A DNA stretch of 64,000 bases from Thalassotalea atypica (GCF_030295975.1 NZ_AP027364.1:1550001-1614000); one strand, 5' to 3'. Shown: positions 19,093-27,395, numbered from the stretch's first letter. The notes: a model not told the origin generated them from the sequence alone. A program made the numbers and translations.

Positions 19093-20556
19093 ATGACAAC
19101 CGAAATTAAGGTTCCCGTTTTACCTGAGTCAGTTGCTGACGCGACAATTGCGACTTGGCATGTTCAAGTTGGTGACAAAGTATCTCGTGACCAAGTATTA
19201 GTAGATATTGAAACAGACAAAGTAGTACTTGAAGTACCAGCAACATCTGATGGCGTGATCACTGACATCAGCCAAGAGGAAGGCGCAACAGTATTGGGTG
19301 AGCAAGTTATTGCTATTCTTTCTGAAGGCGCAAGTGAAGCTCCTGCTGCTGAAGCACCAGCGGCAACAGCTCCTGCAAGTAGTGGTGGCGAAGCGCAAGA
19401 CGTATTAGTGCCTGTGCTCCCTGAGTCTGTAGCAGATGCAACAGTCGCAACATGGCATGTAGCCGAAGGTGATACAGTTGCACGTGACCAAGTGCTTGTT
19501 GAAATTGAAACAGACAAAGTGGTGCTTGAAGTACCAGCAACCGCTGATGGTGTAATGGGTAAAATTTTACATGCTGAAGGCGAGACTGTTTTAGGTCAAC
19601 AAAAATTAGCTGAGCTAATTGCTGGCGCATCAGCTGCCGCAGCGCCTGTTGTTGAAGAAACAGCAAGTGGCGATGATGTAGCAAGTCCGTCAGTACGTCG
19701 CTTAATGACAGAAAAAGGCTTATCTGCTAGTGATGTTAAAGGTACAGGTAAAGGTGGCCGTATCACTAAAGAAGACGTACAAGCAGCAACTAAATCTGCG
19801 CCAGTAGCTGCACCAGCTAAAGCATCAGCGCCTGTGGCAGTACAGCCTACTGGTGAGCGCAGTCAAAAACGTGTTCCGATGACACGTCTACGTAAAACTA
19901 TTGCAACTCGTCTTTTAGAAGCGAAAAATTCAACAGCCATGTTAACAACATTTAATGAAGTTAACATGAAACCAATTATGGATTTACGTAAGCAATACAA
20001 AGACTTGTTTGAGAAAACCCATGATACACGTTTAGGCTTTATGTCTTTTTACGTGAAAGCTGTAGTTGAAGCGTTAAAGCGCTACCCAGCAGTTAATGCA
20101 TCAATTGATGGTGATGACATCGTTTATCACAACTTTTTTGATGTCTCTATTGCTGTATCCACTCCTCGTGGCTTGGTTACGCCAGTACTTCGCGATGCCG
20201 ATCAGTTAGGTATGGCAGGCATTGAAAACGGTATTCGTGATTTAGCGATCAAAGGCCGTGACGGTAAGCTAACCATGGATGAGATGCAGGGCGGTAACTT
20301 CACCATTACTAATGGTGGCGTATTTGGCTCATTGATTTCAACGCCAATTCTTAACTTACCTCAAGCAGGTATTTTAGGTATGCACAAAATTCAAGACAGA
20401 CCTATGGCTGTTGACGGTAAAGTAGAAATTTTACCTATGATGTACTTGGCGCTTTCATACGATCATCGTTTAATTGATGGTAAAGAGTCAGTTGGCTTCT
20501 TGGTTACTATTAAAGAATTGTTAGAAGACCCAACAAGATTGCTATTAGATATTTAA
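19093..20556 (+). CDS. sucB: 2-oxoglutarate dehydrogenase E2 (succinyltransferase) with two lipoyl domains
   Basis: Core of the 2-oxoglutarate dehydrogenase complex; moves succinyl from lipoyl-lysine to CoA. It has 487 residues, about 80 more than the single-lipoyl E. coli enzyme. Lipoyl domain 1 (3-76, Lys43 in E-T-D-K-V) and lipoyl domain 2 (102-177, Lys142) are very similar, joined by an Ala/Pro/Glu linker. A peripheral subunit-binding domain (about 200-236, S-P-S-V-R-R-L) follows, then another Ala/Pro linker and the catalytic domain ending in S-Y-D-H-R-L-I-D-G. The E3 gene (lpd) is not in this window. Confidence 0.97.
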   Translation: MTTEIKVPVLPESVADATIATWHVQVGDKVSRDQVLVDIETDKVVLEVPATSDGVITDISQEEGATVLGEQVIAILSEGASEAPAAEAPAATAPASSGGEAQDVLVPVLPESVADATVATWHVAEGDTVARDQVLVEIETDKVVLEVPATADGVMGKILHAEGETVLGQQKLAELIAGASAAAAPVVEETASGDDVASPSVRRLMTEKGLSASDVKGTGKGGRITKEDVQAATKSAPVAAPAKASAPVAVQPTGERSQKRVPMTRLRKTIATRLLEAKNSTAMLTTFNEVNMKPIMDLRKQYKDLFEKTHDTRLGFMSFYVKAVVEALKRYPAVNASIDGDDIVYHNFFDVSIAVSTPRGLVTPVLRDADQLGMAGIENGIRDLAIKGRDGKLTMDEMQGGNFTITNGGVFGSLISTPILNLPQAGILGMHKIQDRPMAVDGKVEILPMMYLALSYDHRLIDGKESVGFLVTIKELLEDPTRLLLDI

Positions 20557-20651
20557 TAGTGTTTCAAATTTGTTCGATTTAAGTGATTAGTTGTAACGTT
20601 TTAGACTATCGTGGCTAGAGCTTTTGTACTATACTTGGTCGGCTTTTTAAC

Positions 20652-20690
20652 TGGCAGCCATTACTCGCGATTGGCTGCCATTATTATTTA
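20652..20690 (+). terminator. Hairpin between sucB and sucC, possible attenuator
   Basis: TGGCAGCCA (20652-20660) is an exact complement of TGGCTGCCA (20672-20680), with an 11-nt loop, followed by TTATTATTTA. The T-run is interrupted, so it may only partly stop transcription and reduce sucCD relative to sucAB. Confidence 0.5.
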
Positions 20691-20710
20691 CAGATAAATG
20701 GAAAAACACC

Positions 20711-21877
20711 ATGAATTTGCATGAGTATCAAGCGAAACAATTATTCGCTGAATATGGTTTACCAGTTTCTGAAGGTTTCGCTTGCGATACCCCTCAAGAA
20801 GCTGCAGAAGCTGCTGACAAGATTGGCGGTGATATGTGGGTTGTTAAAACTCAAGTTCACGCAGGTGGTCGCGGTAAAGCTGGCGGTGTTAAGCTAGTTA
20901 AAACTAAAGAAGAAATCAAAGATTTCGCACAAAACTGGTTAGGTAAAAACCTAGTTACTTATCAAACTGATGAGAACGGTCAACCGGTTTCAAAAATCTT
21001 AGTTGAAAGCTGTACAGATATTGCTAACGAATTATACCTTGGCGCTGTTGTAGACCGTGGTACTCGTAAAGTCGTATTCATGGCATCTACTGAAGGTGGT
21101 GTTGAGATTGAAACTGTTGCTGAAGAAACGCCTGAGTTGATTCATAAAGCAGAAATCGATCCTTTAGTTGGCCCACAAGCATATCAAGCTCGTGAGCTTG
21201 GCTTCAAGTTAGGTTTAAACCCTACACAAATGAAGCAATTTGTTAAGATCTTCATGGGTCTTGCAAACATGTTCAACGACCATGATTTCGCATTACTTGA
21301 AATTAACCCGTTAGTAATTACAGACGAAGGTAACCTTCACTGTCTTGACGGTAAAATTGGTATCGATGGTAACGCTTTATACCGTCAACCTAAAATCCGT
21401 GAAATGCACGATCCATCTCAAGAAGATGAGCGTGAAGCACATGCAGCGCAGTGGGAATTAAACTACGTAGCATTAGACGGAAACGTTGGTTGTATGGTTA
21501 ACGGTGCCGGCCTAGCAATGGGTACAATGGATATCGTAAACTTACACGGCGGCAAGCCAGCTAACTTCCTAGATGTTGGTGGCGGCGCGACAAAAGAGCG
21601 TGTAGCTGAAGCATTCAAAATCATCCTTTCTGACGACAACGTTAAAGCTGTTTTAGTTAACATATTCGGCGGTATCGTACGTTGTGACATGATCGCTGAA
21701 GGTATCATTGGCGCAGTTAAAGAAGTAGGCGTAAACGTACCAGTAGTTGTACGTTTAGAAGGTACTAACGCTGAAGCGGGCCGTGAAGTATTAGCTAACT
21801 CTGATGTTGACATCATTGCAGCTGAGTCATTAACTGATGCAGCACAAAAAGTTGTTGCAGCTGCGGAGGGCAAATAA
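20711..21877 (+). CDS. sucC: Succinyl-CoA synthetase beta subunit (ADP-forming)
   Basis: Converts succinyl-CoA, ADP (or GDP) and phosphate to succinate, CoA and ATP. It has 388 residues. The N-terminus M-N-L-H-E-Y-Q-A-K is the family signature. The ATP-grasp domain has [15 protein letters not shown] near 46-60 and L-L-E-I-N-P-L near 195-201. The C-terminal CoA-ligase domain contains G-G-I-V-R-C-D. The stop overlaps the sucD start by one base (TAATG), so translation is coupled. Confidence 0.98.
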   Translation: MNLHEYQAKQLFAEYGLPVSEGFACDTPQEAAEAADKIGGDMWVVKTQVHAGGRGKAGGVKLVKTKEEIKDFAQNWLGKNLVTYQTDENGQPVSKILVESCTDIANELYLGAVVDRGTRKVVFMASTEGGVEIETVAEETPELIHKAEIDPLVGPQAYQARELGFKLGLNPTQMKQFVKIFMGLANMFNDHDFALLEINPLVITDEGNLHCLDGKIGIDGNALYRQPKIREMHDPSQEDEREAHAAQWELNYVALDGNVGCMVNGAGLAMGTMDIVNLHGGKPANFLDVGGGATKERVAEAFKIILSDDNVKAVLVNIFGGIVRCDMIAEGIIGAVKEVGVNVPVVVRLEGTNAEAGREVLANSDVDIIAAESLTDAAQKVVAAAEGK

Positions 21878-22749
21878 TGTCTGTATTAATTAACAAAGAT
21901 ACTAAAGTTATCTGTCAAGGTTTCACAGGTGGTCAAGGTACATTCCACTCTGAGCAAGCTATCGCATACGGTACGCAAATGGTTGGTGGTGTATCACCAG
22001 GCAAAGGCGGTCAAACGCATCTTGGCTTACCAGTATTCAACACAGTACGTGATGCTGTAGAAGCAACTGGTGCAACGGCAACAGTTATCTACGTTCCTGC
22101 GCCATTTTGTAAAGATGCTATTTTAGAAGCTATCGATGCTGGTATCGAGTTAATCGTTACTATCACTGAAGGTATTCCAACGTTAGACATGGTTGACGTG
22201 AAAGTTAAACTTGAGCAGTCAGGTGTTCGCATGATCGGTCCTAACTGCCCAGGTGTTATCACGCCAGGTGAAACTAAGATTGGTATCATGCCAGGCCACA
22301 TTCACAAGCCAGGTAAAGTTGGTATTGTTTCTCGCTCTGGTACGCTTACGTACGAAGCAGTTAAGCAAACAACTGATGCAGGTTTCGGCCAATCTACTTG
22401 TGTAGGTATTGGTGGTGACCCTATCCCAGGCACTAACTTTATCGACGTTCTAGAAATGTTTGAAAAAGACGACCAAACTGAAGCAATCGTAATGATTGGT
22501 GAAATTGGTGGTACTGCTGAAGAAGAAGCTGCGGAATACATCAAAGCGAACGTTACTAAGCCTGTTGTTTCTTACATCGCTGGTGTTACTGCACCTGCAG
22601 GTAAGCGTATGGGTCATGCTGGCGCGATTATCGCTGGTGGTAAAGGTACAGCTGATGAGAAATTTGCTGCTCTTGAAGCGGCAGGTGTTAAAACGGTTCG
22701 TTCTTTAGCGGATATCGGTGTAGCACTTAAAGAGAAAACTGGTTGGTAA
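21877..22749 (+). CDS. sucD: Succinyl-CoA synthetase alpha subunit
   Basis: Partner of SucC, 290 residues. The CoA-binding Rossmann domain has G-F-T-G-G-Q-G-T near residue 16. The phosphorylated active-site His lies in M-G-H-A-G-A-I-I near 246. It is the last gene of the TCA operon, with a terminator behind it. Its last ~75 bases recur, degraded, 1004 bases downstream (see 23676-23753). Confidence 0.98.
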   Translation: MSVLINKDTKVICQGFTGGQGTFHSEQAIAYGTQMVGGVSPGKGGQTHLGLPVFNTVRDAVEATGATATVIYVPAPFCKDAILEAIDAGIELIVTITEGIPTLDMVDVKVKLEQSGVRMIGPNCPGVITPGETKIGIMPGHIHKPGKVGIVSRSGTLTYEAVKQTTDAGFGQSTCVGIGGDPIPGTNFIDVLEMFEKDDQTEAIVMIGEIGGTAEEEAAEYIKANVTKPVVSYIAGVTAPAGKRMGHAGAIIAGGKGTADEKFAALEAAGVKTVRSLADIGVALKEKTGW

Positions 22750-22781
22750 TCGACTAGCTTCCATCTTTTGAAAGAATCGAC

Positions 22782-22820
22782 AAACCCGCTTTCTTATCTA
22801 GAATGCGGGTTTTTTATTTT
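22782..22820 (+). terminator. Terminator of the sdh-suc operon
   Basis: AAACCCGC (22782-22789) pairs with GCGGGTTT (22805-22812) and is followed by a T-rich tract. It lies 33 bases past the sucD stop. Confidence 0.88.
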
Positions 22821-22902
22821 ATGTATATACTAAAGGTATTGATACATTTCTAATAAATAAAGGACCTATTTAATAAGTTAACTTTCAAGGTAATAAATTA
22901 AA

Positions 22903-23631
22903 GTGAAGTTTCTAGTACTTTTGATTACTACTCTATTTATTCCATTTGCGCTTTCGCAAGCTTCTATCTTTGAAAAAAAATATGAATATGCATCCATCCA
23001 ATATCTTATTGAACAAGAAGTTGGTCGCATTGTTTTGCCGCAAATATACAAGAATGTAGGTATTGATATTAGTATCACTCCTTTGCCTGGTCAGCGTGCT
23101 CAATTTGAAGCGAATCAAGGTAGTAAAGATGGAGAGATCATGCGGATTTGGACTTACGGCGACGAAAACAGCCAAACCATAAGGGTTCCGACTCCATACT
23201 ATTATCTAGAAACGGTGGCGTTTACGCTTAAAGACAGCAACGTTCATATTCGTGAAAAAGAAGAATTAAAGGAATATAGGCTAGCAAAAATAAGAGGCGT
23301 AAAACATACCAATAACATTACCAAAGGACTGTCCAATGTTTATGTTATGAATAGTACTGAAAACATGTTCAAAGTGTTACTAAGAAAAAAAGTTGATGTT
23401 GTATTAACAAATTCACTTGATGGAGAGTTAGTATCAAAAAGGCTTGGTTTGGAGAATGTTATTGCAGTCAATAAGCCGCTAGCTACTCTTCCTCTGTATC
23501 ACTATATTAACGAAAAAAATCGTGCTTTAGTGCCTGTTATTAACGAAGAGATTTTGAGGTTAAAGAATAATGGTTCGCTACAGGAGATGATTTTAAAGGC
23601 AGAGCAACAAGTTATTGCTCGGGGTTTTTGA
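22903..23631 (+). CDS. Periplasmic substrate-binding-like protein
   Basis: A 242-residue protein with a signal peptide of about 19 residues (ending A-L-S-Q-A) and the two-lobed fold typical of family 3 solute-binding proteins. Recognisable parts are R-V-P-T-P-Y-Y-Y-L-E-T-V, the L-A-K-I-R-G hinge strand and V-D-V-V-L-T-N. No permease or ATPase gene adjoins it, so it may feed a distant transporter or act as a sensor. The GTG start has a GGTAA-type ribosome binding site. The gene lies precisely between the true sucD 3' end and a decayed copy of it, which suggests insertion or duplication at this point. Confidence 0.75.
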   Translation: MKFLVLLITTLFIPFALSQASIFEKKYEYASIQYLIEQEVGRIVLPQIYKNVGIDISITPLPGQRAQFEANQGSKDGEIMRIWTYGDENSQTIRVPTPYYYLETVAFTLKDSNVHIREKEELKEYRLAKIRGVKHTNNITKGLSNVYVMNSTENMFKVLLRKKVDVVLTNSLDGELVSKRLGLENVIAVNKPLATLPLYHYINEKNRALVPVINEEILRLKNNGSLQEMILKAEQQVIARGF

Positions 23632-23675
23632 TTGGTGGTTGTTAGGTTGGTTGTTTTTTATATTATTTGCCTTGA

Positions 23676-23753
23676 TGAGGCTAGTGGGTGCTTGAAGCGT
23701 TTATTCTTTAGCGGATAAGGGTGCTGTAGGTAAAGAGAAAGCTGGTTGGTAAT
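23676..23753 (+). pseudogene. Decayed copy of the sucD 3' end
   Basis: The segment aligns without gaps to the end of sucD at a constant offset of 1004 bases over at least 23705-23753. The exact block TTCTTTAGCGGAT recurs at 22701 and 23705. TAAAGAGAAA-x-CTGGTTGGTAATC recurs at the stop codon. Similarity weakens upstream but continues to about 23676. In frame it ends K-E-K-A-G-W-stop, against K-E-K-T-G-W-stop in sucD. It has no start and is non-coding. It is followed, like sucD, by its own GC-rich terminator. Confidence 0.8.
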
Positions 23754-23777
23754 CAACCTTTCTTTTTGAAAGATTTA

Positions 23778-23804
23778 AAAACCCGCCATCAGGCGGGTTT
23801 TTGT
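23778..23804. terminator. Terminator after the sucD-tail copy
   Basis: AAAAACCCGCC and GGCGGGTTTTT are perfect complements around ATCA. It can end transcripts from the binding-protein gene on the plus strand. On the minus strand it can end those of the 46-aa gene, which stops at 23808. Confidence 0.88.
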
Positions 23805-23807
23805 CTT

Positions 23808-23948
23808 TAGCCCTTAGTTAAAAAGCACCAAGCATTGTATCCATATTCATGAGAATCAAGTAATTCATTACTATTTCTCTTTCGTCTATAACGACAATAC
23901 ACCCATTTATAGCCAGGCGGGGCTGGTTTGTGACTTATGTTCTTCATA
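23808..23948 (-). CDS. 46-aa small basic protein, function unknown
   Basis: The minus-strand ATG is preceded by AGAGGAA at 7 bases. The product is basic and aromatic-rich: P-P-G-Y-K-W-V-Y-C near residues 10-18, then R-Y-R-R-K-R, then H-E-Y-G-Y-N-A-W-C near the end. The composed aromatic/Cys pattern and the good ribosome binding site argue for a genuine short gene. It shares the terminator at 23778-23804. I have no family name for it. The accessory setting suggests it may be mobile. Confidence 0.55.
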
Positions 23949-23994
23949 GTAAGTTCCTCTTCTGCTATTGGAGACAAATAGCAGTAATTGATTT

Positions 23995-24060
23995 ATAAAG
24001 AGAAATCCACTAACCTAAGGGTTCTAAGCATGGGGAGTGGGTCTTCCATTTCTCTATAAA
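23995..24060. repeat. Nested inverted repeat, possible structured RNA
   Basis: An outer AGAGAAAT/ATTTCTCT pair encloses CCACT/AGTGG and a small AACC-TAAG-GGTT stem. It lies between the 46-aa gene start and a strong terminator at 24058-24087, so it might be a short non-coding RNA or leader. No coding potential is seen. Confidence 0.35.
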
Positions 24061-24087
24061 AACCAAAGCCAATTGGCTTTGGTTTTT
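24058..24087. terminator. Perfect bidirectional terminator
   Basis: AAAAACCAAAGCC and GGCTTTGGTTTTT are fully complementary around AATT. T-runs exist in both directions. It would end the short TIR-like ORF on the minus strand (stop at 24093). Confidence 0.85.
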
Positions 24088-24092
24088 AATCT

Positions 24093-24212
24093 TCATGCTA
24101 AAGCTGTATTTATAGCTTTAATTACAGCACTTATCCTTTCTGCATAATTTTTTGCTATTTCTAAGCTTTCACTAGAAGAAGCAATAAAAATACGAGATTT
24201 ATACTCAATCAT
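24093..24212 (-). pseudogene. Short ORF resembling the start of a TIR-like nucleotide-binding protein
   Basis: A 39-residue minus-strand ORF opens with K-S-R-I-F-I-A-S-S-S-E-S-L-E-I-A. This matches the first strand and loop of the TIR-like nucleotide-binding domain found in some defence effectors (the R-(V/I)-F-I-G-S-S-S-E pattern of Pfam PF10137). After about 25 residues the similarity ends and the frame stops just before a terminator. A GGAAC lies 8 bases before the ATG. Full proteins are well over 100 residues, so this looks like a 5' remnant. The call rests on a short motif. Confidence 0.4.
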
Positions 24213-24350
24213 GATATATCAGTTCCAATAACTCGTTATTCCTAACTGTTATTAGTATATCGCTATTAGTTATATCGATCAAGTTTATGGTATAAGAAAA
24301 AATAATTGATAACTATTAGTTATATATAAAAGCATAGTAAATCCGCGTAT

Positions 24351-24404
24351 TGTCGAGGGTGCTCGACACCACCCAAAGGGACGCTAGCGCCGCTGTCCCT
24401 TTGG
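24351..24404. repeat. Two adjacent strong hairpins
   Basis: TGTCGAG-GGTG-CTCGACA (24351-24368) is followed by CCAAAGGGAC/GTCCCTTTGG (24373-24382 and 24395-24404, exact 10-bp arms). No T-run follows either, so they are not ordinary terminators. Confidence 0.65.
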
Positions 24405-24424
24405 AATCCCTTGGCGCTGCTCGC

Positions 24425-24564
24425 AACTGCTTTTCTTTATTAAATTGATTTAACCTCGATGTACCAGCAATGAACGCGCGTCCTGCGCTACATTGCTTTT
24501 GCCATCATCCTTGATGGCAATACATGGTTAAATCAAATTAATTCAAGCAATAGCTAAAGCAGTT
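24425..24564. repeat. 140-bp nested inverted-repeat element
   Basis: The outer 9-bp arms AACTGCTTT/AAAGCAGTT bracket the element. Inside, TTAAATTGATTTAACC (24440-24455) pairs with 24526-24541 at 15 of 16 positions, then ATGTA/TACAT. Two inner hairpins follow: one around CAATG...GCGC...GCGC...CATTG, and GCCATCA-TCCT-TGATGGC (24501-24518). The layout is a three-way junction. It may be a palindromic dispersed repeat (MITE or REP-like) or an RNA. Confidence 0.6.
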
Positions 24565-24677
24565 TAATGCTTCGTTTTAATTCCGTGATTAATTTCGTTG
24601 TTTTTGATCTCTGGTCTTTCGGACTTGCGCTTTTCGAAAAAGAGCTGAGCTTTGAATTCAACACCTATTCCCATTGA

Positions 24678-24804
24678 AGCGGTTTGAGAATTAACTAGAT
24701 AAAGTGTTTGCTACACGAGTCAGGACGACGAGTGCTGATGTGGTACAGGACGTGCCATTATCAGGAATGGCAATAAACGCTAGGTGATTCTCAATGATAC
24801 CGCT
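24678..24804. repeat. Imperfect inverted repeat with inner hairpin
   Basis: AGCGGT...TGAGAAT...CTAG (24678-24698) pairs imperfectly with CTAG...ATTCTCA...ACCGCT (24780-24804). An inner TGCCATT-ATCAGG-AATGGCA hairpin lies at 24753-24772. The architecture is similar in kind to the element at 24425-24564. Confidence 0.5.
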
Positions 24805-24813
24805 GATTGGGCA

Positions 24814-25225
24814 CCGAGGGGGATGCAAGGGGGAAACTGGTGTTATTTCCCTCTTGTGTGTGGTCGCCACCGCGACATTCACTTAAAGCAAGTACCACAT
24901 AAGTTTAAATTTAATCTGAAAGCTTTGTTGAGCAGGGCGGTGAGGCGACTGCATGGATGCAGGAGGTAGAGCAACGCAGGAGCAGTTGCCGAGGGATACA
25001 AAGAGGAAAGAACCGCGTTTTCCACTTTGTGTGAAGTCGCCACCGCGACATTCTCTTAAAGCAAGTATTGCTTGAGCGTAAATTTAATCTGAGAGTAATT
25101 GCTGAGCATGGCGGTGAGGCGACTGCATGGATGCAGGAGGTAGAGCAACGCAGGAGCAGTTGCCGAGGGATACAAAGGGGAAACAAGCGCTTTTTCCCTC
25201 TTTTGTGTAGTCGCCACCGCGACAG
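24814..25225. repeat. Tandem repeat, 173-174 bp period, about 2.4 copies
   Basis: Unit starts are at 24830, 25003 and 25177 (partial), after a short tail of an earlier copy. The second half of the unit (24937-25003 against 25111-25176) is essentially identical; the first half differs more. Each unit contains a GTCGC-CACC-GCGAC hairpin and CTGCAT-GG-ATGCAG. It also has a GGCGACTGC/GCAGTTGCC stem. No ORF is likely. Confidence 0.8.
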
Positions 25226-25260
25226 TTGCTAAAGTAGTGGCGAAACCTTGACTAGAAAAC

Positions 25261-25680
25261 TTAATGTTCAGCTTTTACTGCATGATAATTGTTCGTATAA
25301 AAAGCTGCGTTTGCTAGAGCACCTAAAACAAGCAAAGATGCCATCAATACTAATATTCCTTGAAAAACAATATGTGATGACGATGAAATTGCTATACCTG
25401 CAAAGTACACAAATATTATCGCTAATAGTGAAAACGTTAACGCGTATGATAGATTCTTGTCTTCAAATAGACGTTCAGCCTTTCCTTCATATCGTTCATT
25501 TGTGTAATGCGCGGCATGAGCCAAGCTAGTCAATGTAAAATATAGCGCGATAAGCGTGAATATTACTTGAAAAAGTACCAGCCCAGAGCTCATCACTGAA
25601 TTTTGTGCTAACAATACAAAAAAAGCTACCGGCGGTATGCAAACCAATGATCTAAAGAGGTGTTCGTTTTTTATTGTCAT
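25261..25680 (-). CDS. Four-helix membrane protein, function unknown
   Basis: 139 residues with four hydrophobic segments (about 10-30, 33-55, 80-98, 105-125). The pattern repeats in two halves: each pair is followed by an A-A-x-Y-T-N motif (H-A-A-H-Y-T-N-E and N-A-A-F-Y-T-N-N), suggesting an internal duplication. AAGGGAAAGG lies a few bases before the ATG. I recognise no family. It borders the repeat patch. Confidence 0.65.
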   Translation of the reverse strand: MTIKNEHLFRSLVCIPPVAFFVLLAQNSVMSSGLVLFQVIFTLIALYFTLTSLAHAAHYTNERYEGKAERLFEDKNLSYALTFSLLAIIFVYFAGIAISSSSHIVFQGILVLMASLLVLGALANAAFYTNNYHAVKAEH

Positions 25681-25892
25681 TTTTAAACCTTTCCCTTTTA
25701 AAATTTTTATTATTGATACTATGACTATTTATTTAATCGATTGTTATTTAATCATTAATTGAGCTGGATTTAAACTGTTTAAGGTTTGAATCTCTTGACG
25801 GAGTTTGCAATGTTTTTTTGTGGCGTACTAAAGTTATTGTTAATGCTTACTCTTTGATTCCAAAATTATTAGAGGCAAATACACCAAGAACA

Positions 25893-26291
25893 CTAAGTTA
25901 ATTCCTGTTGCGCCAACCACGCTTTGGCGGTTGAAACCTTTTCAAAAAATTTAATGTTTTGAGCCTGGCGAGCAGGGATGTTTTTCTTGTCTATTTCTCG
26001 ATAAATTGGCGCAGAATAAACCACGGCTTTGGCAATCATGGCTTGCGAATTTAGCCATGTATTGTATTTATTTGCGAGTTCCAGCGCTTCTGGGGTAGCT
26101 CCTGTGGCAGATAACTCATCCACTAGCATCACAAATGGTTGGCCTTGTAAGGATGTGATTGTTAATTTCATGGCTTCCATCCAGAGTTTAAACCCTTCAG
26201 CATTAAAGCTGTCTGACAAGCGAGTGCAAACCATGGCAGTGTCATATTGCTGATTAATATATATATCAAACTCACCGTGTGCTATTTTCAT
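25893..26291 (-). CDS. STAS-like alpha/beta protein, function unknown
   Basis: 132 residues, soluble. Alternating strands and helices (an F-D-I-Y-I strand, a P-F-V-M-L-V-D-E-L core strand, a terminal A-K-A-W-L helix) resemble SpoIIAA/STAS-like single-domain proteins. I chose the ATG at 26291, where GGAG sits 5 bases upstream, over an ATG six codons earlier. The upstream gap 26292-26603 carries no gene. The fold assignment is an inference from pattern. Confidence 0.6.
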   Translation of the reverse strand: MKIAHGEFDIYINQQYDTAMVCTRLSDSFNAEGFKLWMEAMKLTITSLQGQPFVMLVDELSATGATPEALELANKYNTWLNSQAMIAKAVVYSAPIYREIDKKNIPARQAQNIKFFEKVSTAKAWLAQQELT

Positions 26292-26603
26292 ACAATCTCC
26301 ATCCAACAAAGATTACTTCATGATGACTATAATTTAATTATTGCGGGAATACTTAATAACGCAATGTTTAGAAACAAGTTTTTATTAGAGCTATATCAAA
26401 AAAGCATCTAAATATTGGCTCATGTGTTCTCAATGCACTCGGTAAATATACTTTGTATTTTTTGCTCATTCTTAATTCAAATTATCCGTATTAACTCTCG
26501 TTATCTTATTGAAAAATTGATTTTTTTAATTTATATTGCCGCTCGCTTTGTTGTTAACAAAATGTTAATGCTTGGGTTGTCAAAAAATATGAAAGGAATA
26601 AAA

Positions 26604-27395
26604 ATGTTTTCTAAGTATAAAGGAATGAACAAGTTTGCCGTTGTCGCATTATTAGCTGGTTCGGTGATTGGGTGTGGTACTACGCCTAACAACTATTTGC
26701 CGGTCGCCGCCACAAATGAAATCAAAACAACAGACGTTTATGTTGTTGTGCCGCAAAAGGAAATTGTTGCTGAGGTGGAAGCTTCTGGTGTTGCTGCCGC
26801 CGGTGGTGGTGGTTTACTTTTAGCATTGATCGATGTTGCCGTAGAAAATAGCCGAGCAAGTAGTGCGGAAGAGTTAATACAGCCTATTAAAGACTCGTTA
26901 ATAGAAACAGATTTTAATAGCTTATTCATCAATGCATTAAAAAAAGAATTTGATGCTGTAAATTGGATGAAAGTTGATGATGTTCAGTTGATTACTGATG
27001 TTACAGAAACCACTAGACAAGATAATTACGATAAAGCAGACGCTGAAACGGTGACCTTTATTAATGCGGGCTATTCGCTCTCGCCTGACTTTTCAATGTT
27101 AAAAGCAAACGCTAATATTTCAATGTTACCCAAAGCCGATGCCTTAAAAAAATACTCAGAAAAAGCGACATCGAAAAAAGCAAAGCAATATGCTTGGCAT
27201 AATGACAACAATATTTACCGAGATAATATTTCTATCTTAAATAATTTGGTTGCAACGGCGACAGACAAAGAAGAAAATGCGAAAAAGATCTCAGAAAACT
27301 CTGACAACCTAAAAACGCAAATGGTGACTATTGCATCAGAATTGGCTAAACAAGTTGTATTCAGCATGAACACGACAGAAGTTGCGCCTAAATAG
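26604..27395 (+). CDS. Lipoprotein, function unknown
   Basis: 263 residues with a lipoprotein signal ending V-I-G-C, and a mature protein starting C-G-T-T. The body has a Gly/Ala-rich turn (A-A-A-G-G-G-G) near 60, then mixed strands and helices and a Lys-rich helix. AAGGA lies 9 bases before this ATG. A longer in-frame reading from 26415 has no ribosome binding site and a composition unlike a lipoprotein. A second lipoprotein follows at 27441 and is probably co-transcribed. Confidence 0.7.
   Translation: MFSKYKGMNKFAVVALLAGSVIGCGTTPNNYLPVAATNEIKTTDVYVVVPQKEIVAEVEASGVAAAGGGGLLLALIDVAVENSRASSAEELIQPIKDSLIETDFNSLFINALKKEFDAVNWMKVDDVQLITDVTETTRQDNYDKADAETVTFINAGYSLSPDFSMLKANANISMLPKADALKKYSEKATSKKAKQYAWHNDNNIYRDNISILNNLVATATDKEENAKKISENSDNLKTQMVTIASELAKQVVFSMNTTEVAPK

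Larger units (their letters stand above)
24213..25260. other. Hairpin- and repeat-rich non-coding patch
   Basis: About 1 kb without a credible gene. It holds hairpins at 24351-24368 and 24373-24404, a large nested structure at 24425-24564, an imperfect inverted repeat at 24678-24804, and tandem 173-bp repeats from 24814 to about 25225. Base composition is richer in G+C than the neighbouring genes. The stretch 24213-24350 is very AT-rich, with repeated ATAACTATTAGT-like words. ORFs crossing it are by-products of the repeats. Confidence 0.7.

Noticed and set aside
24351-24804. Integron attC sites
   Set aside because: The hairpins lack the paired GTTRRRY/RYYYAAC core boxes, and no integrase or cassette order is present.
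24784-24969. 61-aa plus-strand ORF in the repeat patch
   Set aside because: Starts in one repeat and ends in another, with no family features; the stretch is better explained as structured non-coding DNA.
24911-25186. 91-aa minus-strand ORF across the tandem repeat
   Set aside because: Its sequence simply repeats the 173-bp unit twice, and it has no ribosome binding site.
24814-25225. CRISPR array
   Set aside because: The period is 173 bp, the units are adjacent without unique spacers, and there are no cas genes.
26415-26603. 63-codon N-terminal extension of the lipoprotein at 26604
   Set aside because: No ribosome binding site, and it would bury the lipoprotein signal peptide; AAGGA marks the ATG at 26604.
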